54,794 nt of DNA from Candidatus Pacearchaeota archaeon (lineage in GTDB: Archaea > Nanobdellota > Nanobdellia > Pacearchaeales > UBA284): assembly GCA_025058615.1 (NCBI GenBank), contig JANXDM010000002.1:1-54794 (forward strand), given 5' to 3'. The first letter of the stretch is position 1; each line of letters begins with the position of its first letter. The notes under the pieces are model-generated. The model was not told the origin of the DNA. It worked only from the letters and a program-made list of their open reading frames with translations, and searched no databases. The position numbers and the translations under genes are program-made. This document shows positions 1-10,510 of this stretch, in pieces.

Positions 1-1
1 A

Positions 2-973
2 AATATAAAATATGCCGAACATGAAAAAATAGAAATAGAAGCAAAACTTAAAGAGATAGAAAAAGAGATTGAAGAAGAAAATAAGAAATTACAAAAAAAG
101 AAAAACGAGCAAGAATTTTTAGAAAAAAAATTTGGTAACCTTTTTTTGGAAAAGCAAAAGATTCAAGAGAAGAATCACCAGCTAGAATTGAAAATAAACG
201 AGCAACAAATATACAAAAATCTCTTGGAAGAAAGACTCAACGACATTAAAGTAAAAAAAGCAAAACTAGAGGCAGAAAATTCCTCTCTCAGGGAAGAGAT
301 TCAACAATATGGACAAGAGAAGATGATAAAGGGAAGCAAAGAAGCAATCGAAAAAAAACTTTTAAGATACGAAGAAGAACTTTCCAGTTTGGGTTCTGTG
401 AATATGAAGGCAATAGAAATGTACGAGAAACTTAAGAAAGAATGCGAAGAAATAGAAGAAAAAGTTAAAAAGCTACAACAAGAAAAACAAGAAATCTTGA
501 ACGTGATTTCCGAAATAGACAAAAAGAAAAAACAAGCTTTCATGCGAACTTTTAATACAATAAATCGATATTTTTCCGAAAACTTCATGATGCTAAACGA
601 CAAGGGTGAAGCCTTCCTCGAATTGGAAAACAAAGAAGATCCTTTTCTTGGAGGAATAAATGTTGTAATAAAGCTTGCAAAGGGTAAATATATGGATTCT
701 GAGTCCTTATCTGGGGGAGAAAAAGTCATTGTAGCACTCGCGCTGATTTTTGCTATTCAAAAATACAAACCTTATCATTTTTACATTTTTGATGAAATCG
801 ATGCAGCATTAGACAAAAGAAATTCTGAAAAACTTTCGGAACTCATAAGACAAGATAAGAAGTCACAATATATAGTTATAACACATAATGAAGTAACGAT
901 AAACAAAGCCACCACTTTGTATGGCGTATCGATGCAAGACGGAATCACAAAAATAGTAAGTCTAAAGCTATGA
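2..973 (+). CDS. smc: SMC family chromosome segregation protein, C-terminal part (5' truncated by window)
   Basis: Frame open from base 2; coiled coil followed by LSGGEKVIVALALIFAIQ signature, Walker B FYIFDEIDAALD and YIVITHNE. Confidence 0.93.
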   Translation, partial: NIKYAEHEKIEIEAKLKEIEKEIEEENKKLQKKKNEQEFLEKKFGNLFLEKQKIQEKNHQLELKINEQQIYKNLLEERLNDIKVKKAKLEAENSSLREEIQQYGQEKMIKGSKEAIEKKLLRYEEELSSLGSVNMKAIEMYEKLKKECEEIEEKVKKLQQEKQEILNVISEIDKKKKQAFMRTFNTINRYFSENFMMLNDKGEAFLELENKEDPFLGGINVVIKLAKGKYMDSESLSGGEKVIVALALIFAIQKYKPYHFYIFDEIDAALDKRNSEKLSELIRQDKKSQYIVITHNEVTINKATTLYGVSMQDGITKIVSLKL

Positions 974-3266
974 GTTTATTTTTTTCTGTTTTCTCTTCTT
1001 CTTCAAAAAATTTCAGAATTTTCTTTCCTAATCCGGATATAAAAATAATAATTATGATAGCAATTATTATTGCGCCTAGGATATAATTCTGGTAAAGCCT
1101 GAAAAAGCTAATTCTTTTTTCCTGTTTGGAAGTTTCATTTTTCATTTCTACTTTAGGTATTGTAGTGTTTGTTATGTTTTTTTCTTCGGTTCCTTCTACG
1201 ATTATTTTAATTTTGTTGCTTGCTATTATGTTTTCTCCATCTGTCGCATAAAAAATTATCTCTCTGGTACCTATAAAATCTTCCGGTATTTTTATCCTTA
1301 CGATTTCTTTTAAGATAGCCACATCTATTCCGACTGGTTTGATCGTAGTGAAAAACAGGGACTCGTTTTCAGGATCTTCTATATAAATTGAGAGGTTCAG
1401 TTCGAAAATTTCTCCCGGTTTTAATCTTATATCAGGAATATTTTTCTTGAGTAAAGGTGGTTTATTAGTTATGTTTGTTATGTTTTCTTCTTGGGGTTGT
1501 TTTGCTTTGAACAATCCTTTGAAAAAATTTAAGATTTTTGCAATAATATTTATTTGCTTTTTTTCTGTTGTTTTTTTTGCTTTTTCTTCTGTTAAATTTG
1601 TTATATTTTCGGGTGTTATTTCTGGGGTTGGTTCTGTCTCTTTTATTACATGGATTTTGATTGTTTGAGAAGATACTACCCTAGAATCCTTGACACGGGC
1701 TGCTACATTCAAAGTATAAGTACCGGTTGCTATTTCGAGCGAAGGAGCCATATAAGCGTATAAAGTTTCTGTTTGGCCGGGTTGTAACTTTATTGTTGCC
1801 GGATTAACCTGAGAAAAAATAGCAGCGTTTCCGCTTAGCTCTATAACATATTCTGCCTCCAAAATTCCTTTGTTTTCAATAGTAAAAATGAGAACATTGC
1901 TGGAATCTCTGTTTATTGTTAACTCTTGTTTTTCTACGGAAACAAAAGGTTTGTAACAATCCTCTGTTGTTACAATGGTTAGTAATATTTTGTCTTGAGA
2001 TTCTACTTCGCTGACAGGATCTTTTGCTGTTAATGATGAGACATAGTCCCCCGCTTTCGTTTCTTTGTCTGGAGAAACAAGCAAGTAAATATTTTTCTCT
2101 TCGTTTGGCATTAGAGAAATTTTTTTCTCAAAAATTTTGACCCAAAATGGAGCATCTAATTTTATTTCGAAAGTATTGTTGAACTTTCCAGTATTTTTAA
2201 TTTTTACGTTATAACTATAATTTAATCCAGCGCAAACTTTATCTGCTTCTTTTTCTATTTCTAAAGAAACGCCGAAGCAAGGAACTACTTTCAAAGTAAT
2301 TTCTGTTTCGCGAAGAACATTTCCTTTTTTTGAAAGAGTTTGTAAGGAGATGTTGAATTCGCCAATTTTTTTGAAGGGAGGTTGTGTAATTAAATTAAAA
2401 GTTGTTTCTTTTCCTTTTTGAACTTCTATTATTTTTTTATCTATGAAAGTCCACGGTGGAGCTTTCAGATTTATGGCATAACTATTTTCTACAGTCCCTT
2501 TATTTTGAATAGTTACTGGAATCACCTTTTTTTCGTTTTCACATATTTCTACGTAAGGAGCAGCATTTATTGTATAATCATAACAAGGTACAACTTCTAA
2601 TTGTAAAGGAGTTTCTGCCTGTGCAAGAACAGAAATTGATTTTACTTTGAAAATGGCAGAATAATTTCCTTTTGCATCGCATGGAATTTTAACTTGTACT
2701 GGAATTATAGTGGAAGAATTTTTAGGTAGAGAAAAATTGAATCCAGGAAGCGAGACCCATTTTGCAGCACTTCCTTCTACAGAAAGTTGGTAATTTTCAA
2801 AATAGACCCCTTTGTTGCTGAGTTTAAGTTCTAAATTTAAAGATTCACAAGCACATACTTTTTCTCGTGATGGATAAATTTCTAAAATTGTTTTGTGGCA
2901 ATTTTCTACTATTATCTCATGATTTATCCTTTTGGAAGCATGGCTTCCTTTTACCAAGACTTCTAGAACATAAGTTCCAGGGACATGTCTGGAGCTTGGT
3001 GTGATATATATGAAAATGCTTTTTTTTTCATTTGCTCTTAGATAAACTCCAGAAGGAACAGCTAAAGAAAAACTTGCCGCGCTTCCTCCTAGGTTTATGG
3101 TGAAAGAATCTGCAACGCTGCTTGTGATCTGTTCTTCTATAATAATAGTGCTTGATGGGCAAACAACATTGGTTGTCAGTTTGCTCTCTATCATAATTTC
3201 TGCCGAAGCAAGATTTGGAAAAATAAGAAAAAGAATCATTGTTGCCCACAATAATTTGTTTTTCAT
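945..3266 (-). CDS. Secreted/membrane-anchored protein with repeated NEW3/CARDB-like beta-sandwich domains
   Basis: N-terminal signal peptide, repeated 'xVxIxNxGxxxxxYxIxL' segments, C-terminal TM helix followed by charged tail. Confidence 0.75.
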   Translation of the reverse strand: MKNKLLWATMILFLIFPNLASAEIMIESKLTTNVVCPSSTIIIEEQITSSVADSFTINLGGSAASFSLAVPSGVYLRANEKKSIFIYITPSSRHVPGTYVLEVLVKGSHASKRINHEIIVENCHKTILEIYPSREKVCACESLNLELKLSNKGVYFENYQLSVEGSAAKWVSLPGFNFSLPKNSSTIIPVQVKIPCDAKGNYSAIFKVKSISVLAQAETPLQLEVVPCYDYTINAAPYVEICENEKKVIPVTIQNKGTVENSYAINLKAPPWTFIDKKIIEVQKGKETTFNLITQPPFKKIGEFNISLQTLSKKGNVLRETEITLKVVPCFGVSLEIEKEADKVCAGLNYSYNVKIKNTGKFNNTFEIKLDAPFWVKIFEKKISLMPNEEKNIYLLVSPDKETKAGDYVSSLTAKDPVSEVESQDKILLTIVTTEDCYKPFVSVEKQELTINRDSSNVLIFTIENKGILEAEYVIELSGNAAIFSQVNPATIKLQPGQTETLYAYMAPSLEIATGTYTLNVAARVKDSRVVSSQTIKIHVIKETEPTPEITPENITNLTEEKAKKTTEKKQINIIAKILNFFKGLFKAKQPQEENITNITNKPPLLKKNIPDIRLKPGEIFELNLSIYIEDPENESLFFTTIKPVGIDVAILKEIVRIKIPEDFIGTREIIFYATDGENIIASNKIKIIVEGTEEKNITNTTIPKVEMKNETSKQEKRISFFRLYQNYILGAIIIAIIIIIFISGLGKKILKFFEEEEKTEKNKLIALDLLFL

Positions 3267-3409
3267 TTTTATTACAAAGGAATTACAGATAATATAAAAA
3301 TATTATTGTAAAATAAAATAATATTTCAAGAATGGAAAATTGTTACTACTTTTTATAACAAAAAGAAAAAAATAAAAAATTAAAAATTAAAAAATAGCCT
3401 TTCGAGTTC

Positions 3410-4711
3410 TTAGTAATAGCTTTCTTCAGGTTTCTCTTCTGTTGTTTTTCTCGTCAACAAAATTATCAACAAGACAACTATTATTGCTGCAAGCACTATT
3501 CCTACTATAAGCAAAGCCGTTCTTAGGTCGAGAACTTTTTTCTCCACTTCCTTCACGTTTGTTATGAAGTTGAATCTTTCCATTCTTCCGTTATAGGTTA
3601 CTTCTACAGTAAATAAGTGTTCGCCTGCTACAGCTGCTTTGTCTATAGATAAGTTTATTGTTACAAGTCTGCTTTCCCCAGGAGCAAGCGTAAAAGATGC
3701 TGGAACAATTTCAGAAGTTGCCCAGCCCTCTGTCCCTAGAACTGAGACAATAATTCTCCTTGTTGTTGCTTCGTTATTTGTTATAACGAAAGAAAATCTT
3801 GCCTCTTCACCGGGATATGTTTCTACCCTCGTTACTTGTGGCACTATTTCTACTTTACCTCTTTCCACTGCTTCAACGATAAACCCGATTTTTTCTTCTG
3901 TTTTGATTTCTCCGTTGTATGCCTCTACAAGCAGCGTATAGATTCCTGGAGAAACGCTTGTAGGTAATGCGATGGAAAATGCAACACTTTTAGTGTCATC
4001 TTCGTCTTTGTTATCATACGCTGCAAGGTCTCCTACATAGTAAATTCTTGAAATTCCAAGTTCTTTTATTGTTACTTTTAGGTAAACATCTTCTATTTCA
4101 TGGTTCCCCGTATTTTTTACTACAACAACTCCTTCTACCTTGGCCCCTGCTTTTATAGTAGTTTCTTTCAAATTTATAGACATTATTTTCAAGAAATTAG
4201 CTACCCTTTGTATTTCTACTTCTATTTCTGCTTCTGTTACTCCCTGAAGTTTTCTTTCGCCTTCGATGTCAACATGTAAAGTATATGTTTTCGAGCCATC
4301 TGTGTCGTGGGCTTTCCAATTCTCTGGAATTTCTAGATAAAGGAATTTTATGTATTGTTTTCCGGCGTATACATCAAATGCAGAAGTTTCATCTTCAAGG
4401 GTTCTTCCTCCTCCACGCATCCATGCTCGAACAATTACGTTACTCAAATTTTTTGGGTTTTTTACATTATCGAAGACTACTTTTATTACAATTCTTTCTC
4501 CTCTTTCAATAGCCGGAGTATTGAGCTGTGTACTTGTACAAGTCCATCCAATAGAATTCTGATTAGGTTCGCATTTTCCATACCAAACAGGCTCGCCGTT
4601 AGTGTATATCAAAAAATTAGTTACATCAGGATCTGTAGTTTCTGCTATCGCTGTGGTTGCTAGCATTGCTGCAAGAGCTATTCCCAAGAACAAAAATATT
4701 GTTTTGTTCAT
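3410..4711 (-). CDS. Secreted membrane-anchored protein, COG1361/S-layer-like with NEW3-type domains
   Basis: Signal peptide MNKTIFLFLGIALAAMLATTAIAE, beta domains, C-terminal TM and basic tail. Confidence 0.75.
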   Translation of the reverse strand: MNKTIFLFLGIALAAMLATTAIAETTDPDVTNFLIYTNGEPVWYGKCEPNQNSIGWTCTSTQLNTPAIERGERIVIKVVFDNVKNPKNLSNVIVRAWMRGGGRTLEDETSAFDVYAGKQYIKFLYLEIPENWKAHDTDGSKTYTLHVDIEGERKLQGVTEAEIEVEIQRVANFLKIMSINLKETTIKAGAKVEGVVVVKNTGNHEIEDVYLKVTIKELGISRIYYVGDLAAYDNKDEDDTKSVAFSIALPTSVSPGIYTLLVEAYNGEIKTEEKIGFIVEAVERGKVEIVPQVTRVETYPGEEARFSFVITNNEATTRRIIVSVLGTEGWATSEIVPASFTLAPGESRLVTINLSIDKAAVAGEHLFTVEVTYNGRMERFNFITNVKEVEKKVLDLRTALLIVGIVLAAIIVVLLIILLTRKTTEEKPEESYY

Positions 4712-4830
4712 TTTTTTATTTAGATTCTAAATTTTGTTGCTATTCTTAAGTTAAATCACTTTAAAAACTTTTCTGTCTATTCAATAAATGTAATTACTAC
4801 ATGTTGGTAAAATTTTCAAAATTTTTTTTA

Positions 4831-5625
4831 TTACTTCTTTTTAGTTAAATTTTTCCAAATTTTAATTCCTTTTATCGAATCTTCAAGAGGGGTAGGGCTT
4901 TCGTTTATTATGGATGCATTTAATTTATATTTTTTAAACATCAGCAATAACTCTCGCCAATCTTTTTCTTTTGTTGTAGTATGCCTTTTTTCACCTTTTG
5001 ATGTGTACTCTATTCCAGAAAAATGGCAATGCAAATTTTTCAATTTTTCTTCTTTTATTTTTTTGAAAATTTCCTCATAATTTTTCCTTCCCTCTCTTGC
5101 TTCTATATGCGAGAAATCAATTGTTAGAAAACATTTTGTTTCTTTCATTAACTTAAGCAATTCTTGCAAAGATCCGAATTGGGTTATTTTTCCAGTTGTT
5201 TCTGGGGCAAGAACGAGTTGCCAGCTCTTTTGTGTGATGGTTTCTTGCATTTCAATAATTTTTTCTTTAACAATTTCATATGCTTCTTCTTCTGTTTTGT
5301 TTTCATAGAAGCCACAATGGAATACAACATATTTTGCTTTTAAGTAATTAGCACGCTCACAACATTGTAAAATTCTGTCGATGCTTGCTTCTTGTTTTCT
5401 TTTTTCTTTTGATAGCAAATTGATCCAATAGTGGGCATGAACGCTCAGACTCACATCAAATTTTTTTGCTTTTTCTCCTATTATACGTGCTTGTTCGTTG
5501 TTCATCCAAACATGGTATGTAAAAGGAATTTCTGCTGCTTTTATCCCTTGCTTGCTGAAATATTCTAGATTTTTAATAGCTTCTTTGAAGCCGCCTATTC
5601 CAGCAGGTCCGAAACGAATCTTCAT
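4831..5625 (-). CDS. nfo: Endonuclease IV-like AP endonuclease / xylose isomerase-type TIM barrel
   Basis: KAAEIPFTYHVWM, LSVHAHYWINL, VFHCGFY, LAPETTGK, TIDFSHIEA, LHCHFSG metal-ligand motifs. Confidence 0.85.
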   Translation of the reverse strand: MKIRFGPAGIGGFKEAIKNLEYFSKQGIKAAEIPFTYHVWMNNEQARIIGEKAKKFDVSLSVHAHYWINLLSKEKRKQEASIDRILQCCERANYLKAKYVVFHCGFYENKTEEEAYEIVKEKIIEMQETITQKSWQLVLAPETTGKITQFGSLQELLKLMKETKCFLTIDFSHIEAREGRKNYEEIFKKIKEEKLKNLHCHFSGIEYTSKGEKRHTTTKEKDWRELLLMFKKYKLNASIINESPTPLEDSIKGIKIWKNLTKKK

Positions 5626-5629
5626 TTTA

Positions 5630-7402
5630 TTATTTGATTTTTTTCTTTTTGAATTGATTTGTGTAGAATTGTTCTATTTCTGTTAGAGTATGAATGTCGA
5701 AAACACCATGTTCAGGTCGAAGTCTTAAAATTCTAGGAAAACGAAGGGCAAAACCACTAGAATATGTAGGGCTCTTTTGTATTTCTTGGTATGCAACTTC
5801 TACCACTACTTTTGGCTTTATTTTTACTTCACGACCTTTTTGTTCTATTATGAGTGGTTTTAAAATTTTTGTTAATTCTTCGAAACTTACTCCACCTTCA
5901 CTTTTTTCCTTTACACCAGTTCCAACTTTTCCTACCTCTAAAAATTTGTCTTCATGTCTGCAGGCTAGAATGAAAGAAGAAAGCCATCCGCTTCTTTTAC
6001 CTGTACCCCATTCTGCACCAACAATTACCAAATCGAGAGGCTCTTGTGTCGGCTTGAATTTGACCCATGTCCCTACTCTTGCTCCTGGTTGATAATGAGA
6101 ATTTAAATTTTTCATTATGATTCCTTCCATTCCTTTTTTCAGAGCCTCTGTGTAGAATTTTTCTGCTTCTTCTTCTTTGTCGGTAATGATGCCTTCGGCT
6201 ATTTTTATTTTCCATTTTACCGGTTTGATTATTTTTTCCAGAAGTTTTTGTCTTTCCTTTAGTGGCTCTTTTATCAAACTTTTTCCGTTATAGAAAAGAC
6301 AATCAAAAATATTTACTTCCACTGGCAAATCTTTTTGCATCTTTTCTATTTCATATTTTCTCTTTATCCTTTGGCTTATTTCTTGGAACGGTCTGTATCT
6401 TTTTGTTTTTGGATCGTATCCCACTGCCTCTGCGTCCAAGATGAAAGATTTTCCTTCCACATGTTTAGCTACAAAATCAACAACTTCTGGAAATTGGTTC
6501 GTGATGTTGTCTAGCCTCCTTGTGTAAAGAATAATTTTTCCTTTTTCGGTTTTGTGTATCAGCATTCTGAAACCGTCATATTTTAACTCTATCTTAGCAG
6601 GCCTGCCGACGCTTTCGAAAGCTTCTTTTATGCTATCTACTTTCAAGCAAAGTTCTACCTTAACTGGCCTTCCAGGTTCGAGGTTTATGCTTTTCAAAGC
6701 ATTTTCTCCTTTTCTTGCAGCTTCTAATACTATCCCGAAATCGTTCGCTAGATCATATGCTTGTTGAACTAATTCTATATATTTGTTGTATTCTTCCCTT
6801 TGTTCTTCTTTTAATTCTAACTCCCCCTCTTCTTTATTGTATTTTATACCTATTTTATCGCCAAAACAAGCCCAAACTATAGCGTCTCTTATCGTACCTT
6901 CAGCAACCCCTATTCGAAGTTCTTCGAGTAGTGTTCTTACTACATAACGCGCCTCGATTGGTTCGGCCAAAGTTATTAATTCTGCAACGAGTGCTATTTT
7001 TCTTTCTATCGTTCCAGAGCCTTGCAAAGAAGAAGCTTTTCTTAAATTTTCTATGACTTTTTCTGTTGTTAATTTTGTAGCAAAAAGTGTTTTTTGTTTT
7101 CTTTTTTTTGTCGCTTCTTCAGTAACTTTTCCAAGATCGCCTAACTTACGCCATTCTTTTATGATTTCTTCCTCATTCATACCGGTTGCTTTAGAAATTG
7201 CTTTTATAGCAAGCTGGGAAGAAACCCCTATCTCGGCTTCTTGCCAGTCTGGAAAAACTTTTCCTTGAACAAGATAAGCAATGTCTCTTGCTTCTTTTTC
7301 ATCAATACTCTTGAAGAATTCTGCTAGAATGTATGTTTTTTCTAAACGTTTTTGTGTAGCTTCTAGTCCTTGGTAAACTTTTACTAGTTCCTTGTATAGC
7401 AT
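5630..7402 (-). CDS. lig: ATP-dependent DNA ligase (archaeal replicative type)
   Basis: Motif I ELKYDGFRMLIH, EGIIMKN, WVKFKP, full-length 590 aa. Confidence 0.95.
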   Translation of the reverse strand: MLYKELVKVYQGLEATQKRLEKTYILAEFFKSIDEKEARDIAYLVQGKVFPDWQEAEIGVSSQLAIKAISKATGMNEEEIIKEWRKLGDLGKVTEEATKKRKQKTLFATKLTTEKVIENLRKASSLQGSGTIERKIALVAELITLAEPIEARYVVRTLLEELRIGVAEGTIRDAIVWACFGDKIGIKYNKEEGELELKEEQREEYNKYIELVQQAYDLANDFGIVLEAARKGENALKSINLEPGRPVKVELCLKVDSIKEAFESVGRPAKIELKYDGFRMLIHKTEKGKIILYTRRLDNITNQFPEVVDFVAKHVEGKSFILDAEAVGYDPKTKRYRPFQEISQRIKRKYEIEKMQKDLPVEVNIFDCLFYNGKSLIKEPLKERQKLLEKIIKPVKWKIKIAEGIITDKEEEAEKFYTEALKKGMEGIIMKNLNSHYQPGARVGTWVKFKPTQEPLDLVIVGAEWGTGKRSGWLSSFILACRHEDKFLEVGKVGTGVKEKSEGGVSFEELTKILKPLIIEQKGREVKIKPKVVVEVAYQEIQKSPTYSSGFALRFPRILRLRPEHGVFDIHTLTEIEQFYTNQFKKKKIK

Positions 7403-7509
7403 AATATTTTAATTATTTCAGAACTTTTAAGTTTTGCTTGGGTGTACATTTCATAAGTTTAACTTCAAAAAATGAAAATATTTATAAAAGACCTTTGTTT
7501 GAAATTGAA

Positions 7510-8049
7510 ATGAAAAATTTTTTAAAAGCTTTCACTCTATTTTTAACATTATCTATTTCGAACTGTCGTGATTTTAAATTAAAAGAAATTTCTCCATTTG
7601 AATATACTTTCATAAAAAAAGTAAATTACAATTTTGTTTTGGATCATGAGAAAAAATTACAACTTGAAAAGGAAATCGAAAAAATTTTTTCTAAAAAAAG
7701 AAAAAATTTGAGTTTGAACGATTTGATTATAGCAAGCGCTGATTTGGTGGCTAGGCAGTTAGAATATGACTTTATAGGGTTTTTTGAGAAAAGAGAGAGA
7801 AGTCATTTTCCCTTGGGAAAGAAAATTACAAATTGTCTAGATTATTCTTTCTTGTATGTTTGGATATTTAATAATCTAAGCAAAAAAGCAGGACTACCTT
7901 ATAGAGCAGAAGGAGTATATGGTAATGTTCGTTTTTTTGGACATAAAATAACAGGACATTATTGGGTAAGAATAATAATTAAAGATAAAAAAATAGCAGA
8001 AATTGATCCGATTTTGTATGATTATTTCAAAATTTTGCGTGTAGATTAG
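7510..8049 (+). CDS. Putative transglutaminase-like secreted/lipoprotein
   Basis: ATG at 7510; hydrophobic N-terminus ending LSISNC; candidate Cys (TNCLDYSFLYVWIFNNLSKKAGLPYRA), His (GHYWVRI), Asp (EIDPILYDY) triad order. Confidence 0.55.
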   Translation: MKNFLKAFTLFLTLSISNCRDFKLKEISPFEYTFIKKVNYNFVLDHEKKLQLEKEIEKIFSKKRKNLSLNDLIIASADLVARQLEYDFIGFFEKRERSHFPLGKKITNCLDYSFLYVWIFNNLSKKAGLPYRAEGVYGNVRFFGHKITGHYWVRIIIKDKKIAEIDPILYDYFKILRVD

Positions 8050-8065
8050 TTTTCATACATCTCTT

Positions 8066-10510
8066 TTAAGTTAATTTTTTGAGTTTTTCTAATTCTGGTT
8101 TGAGTTTTTCTAATTCTGCCTTGATGCATTTCTGAAATTTTTTTTTGTTGTTAAGGTGAAAGCATCTGGCGAGGGCAAGAGAGTAAGGCCCAAAAAGACC
8201 GTCCCCAACACAATTTCCGTTAATAAACTTGCCTGCACAAAATCCTTTTTCTTTATACATTTTTTCTTGCCATTCCTTTACTGCTTTAAATGTTTTTGGT
8301 CCATATTTTCCATCTCTCTCTTCAGGCGAAATTCCAACCAATTCTTGAATTATTTTCACTTGATTATAAATATAGCCTTCGCGCCTACTATAACCGTCTC
8401 CTTGTTTGTAGTATCCTCTTCCTGGAAGCATCATCTTCTCTAATTTTTCGTGGAGCGACATTTTTAAGTTGGGTAGATACTTTAATATATTGAATTCTTC
8501 TATAGTACCATCAAAATCTTTAGATAATTTTTCTGCAAAGTCTGTTCCTGCAAAATCTGCTCCTATGTCGTGCACGTCCCATCGATATTTTTCAATTTTA
8601 ATTCCCTGTTCTTTCAATTCTTCTTGAAACATTCCAATCCCGGTGCTACCAACTTCCGCATCAATATGAAAAAGCCTGAGGAAAACTCCATTCACCCAAC
8701 CTTTTTGGTACATTCTAGCCCCAGCAGCAATAAGCATGCGATACACCTTATCTTGTTCTGGTCCTTCTGGTACCAATTTTTTGTATTTTGTTGAATTGAT
8801 CAACTTTCCAGTTTTTTGATCAATAAGTTTTACCCACCTCAGATGTTTATAATTTGAAGAAAAGATAGCCACCAGTCTGAGATATTCTTTTTCATCGCTT
8901 GCGATTTTTCTTGCGATCTTGAAAATGTGATTTAATTTCTCTTCATAACTCATTTTCTTAAATTTGTATGTGTTTAATTCGTTATACATCCTCTCTAATT
9001 TATTTTTATCAATTATCATTTTCTGTATAATACTTTCAGGAACGTCTGGAAAGTACTTACCATCGAACAAAGAATTCTGTTCAATAACTACTTTACTATA
9101 GATTTTTAAGCCCGTTGTTGCGCATTTTTTTAAAAAATATTGTGTTGCTTTTTTTAAAAGAGATTGTTTTTTTGTTGCACTTCCGGTTATTTGATTTTCA
9201 GTTATTTGTTTGTTCGTAATTTCGGTTTCACAAAAAAGCTTTCCATCTTCTTGTATCGCTATGTCACTAGTTCCATAACCAATTATGTCTTCAGTTATAA
9301 AAAAGTTTATATCCGAATCATCAACTTTTATTAAATTTTTTCCTGAGCTGTCTTGGATCTCAATTTTTAAAGGGATTACACCTCTACTTTTCGGAAATGC
9401 TTCCAAATTTTCTACCTCTATTCTTCCATCACCAAAGAACGAAAAATAAGAATTTCCATTTTTGATTTTTATTAAGGAGTTGTTATTTTTGTAACTAAGT
9501 ATAGCTGTTTGTGCAGGATATTCTTTATCTATGTTCTTTAGTTGAAGCCTTCCTCCATTAAAAACACTTATATCAAAACTCCCCCCTTTGATTTTTATAT
9601 ATGGATTATTTGGTAAGAAAGCCAAAGAAATATTGTCTCCGCTAACAACTATTTCTTTTTTGCTTAAAGAAATGTAATTTTCACGAGGTTTTTTTTGCTG
9701 ATCGAAGTATAAATATAATCTTTCCTTCATCTTGTTTGATAATTTAATATTATCTAATATTATTGTGTCTCCTTCTTTCAAAAAGAATTCACCCTTGTGG
9801 TAGTTTATTGTTCCTTTTTGTAATATTCCCCCCCATGGGAGGGTGATATTTTCTCCCTTTATTTCCAGCAAATTATCGAACGAATTTAAATTTAATAATT
9901 GGGGAGTCTTAATTTTAGAATTCTTTTCTAGTCCTATCTTTATTGTTTTATTTATAAAAATTACCTTTGATTTTGGAGGAAGATTTATTCTATCATTTCC
10001 TATGGTTAATATTTCTTCTTGTTCTCCAATCTCCAAAGAGCCACACATCTCTCCTTCTTTGTACATGTGTAAATCAGTTATTAACTTAATATTGTTTGAC
10101 TTAGATCTTATTTGATTATAAAGCATAATTATTGTTGACAACTCTTTTACACCTTCTTGTTTTGTTCTGGATATCTCTTCCAATGAAGAGTCATCAACAA
10201 TGTCAAGTATTTGTAATTGTGTTCCATAGATTTTGCAAAGTTCTTCCTTTTTATTACTACATATTATTCTTTGTGTGAGTTGATTTAATGGTTGGTTTGA
10301 AATGGTTAATATAAGAGTAGTATTTATTGTTGCTAGAGGTAGTCGGTTTAGTTGCTTCTGTTTTTCATAACAAGAAATTGTGAGAGCAACCATTGCTGTT
10401 TTGGTCGTTTGTGTGCTTGCGTCAGAAGCAGAAACATTTAGACTGCAACATAAAATAAAAGGAAAAAGTAGAAAAAAAACTAAAAATACAAAAAGAGGGA
10501 CTTTTTTCAT
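8066..10510 (-). CDS. Large secreted protein with C-terminal peptidoglycan-binding-like domain; remainder unassigned
   Basis: Signal peptide; C-terminus VGISPEERDGKYGPKTFKAVKEWQEKM...DGLFGPYSLALA resembles PG_binding_1; middle region unassigned. Confidence 0.65.
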   Translation of the reverse strand: MKKVPLFVFLVFFLLFPFILCCSLNVSASDASTQTTKTAMVALTISCYEKQKQLNRLPLATINTTLILTISNQPLNQLTQRIICSNKKEELCKIYGTQLQILDIVDDSSLEEISRTKQEGVKELSTIIMLYNQIRSKSNNIKLITDLHMYKEGEMCGSLEIGEQEEILTIGNDRINLPPKSKVIFINKTIKIGLEKNSKIKTPQLLNLNSFDNLLEIKGENITLPWGGILQKGTINYHKGEFFLKEGDTIILDNIKLSNKMKERLYLYFDQQKKPRENYISLSKKEIVVSGDNISLAFLPNNPYIKIKGGSFDISVFNGGRLQLKNIDKEYPAQTAILSYKNNNSLIKIKNGNSYFSFFGDGRIEVENLEAFPKSRGVIPLKIEIQDSSGKNLIKVDDSDINFFITEDIIGYGTSDIAIQEDGKLFCETEITNKQITENQITGSATKKQSLLKKATQYFLKKCATTGLKIYSKVVIEQNSLFDGKYFPDVPESIIQKMIIDKNKLERMYNELNTYKFKKMSYEEKLNHIFKIARKIASDEKEYLRLVAIFSSNYKHLRWVKLIDQKTGKLINSTKYKKLVPEGPEQDKVYRMLIAAGARMYQKGWVNGVFLRLFHIDAEVGSTGIGMFQEELKEQGIKIEKYRWDVHDIGADFAGTDFAEKLSKDFDGTIEEFNILKYLPNLKMSLHEKLEKMMLPGRGYYKQGDGYSRREGYIYNQVKIIQELVGISPEERDGKYGPKTFKAVKEWQEKMYKEKGFCAGKFINGNCVGDGLFGPYSLALARCFHLNNKKKFQKCIKAELEKLKPELEKLKKLT

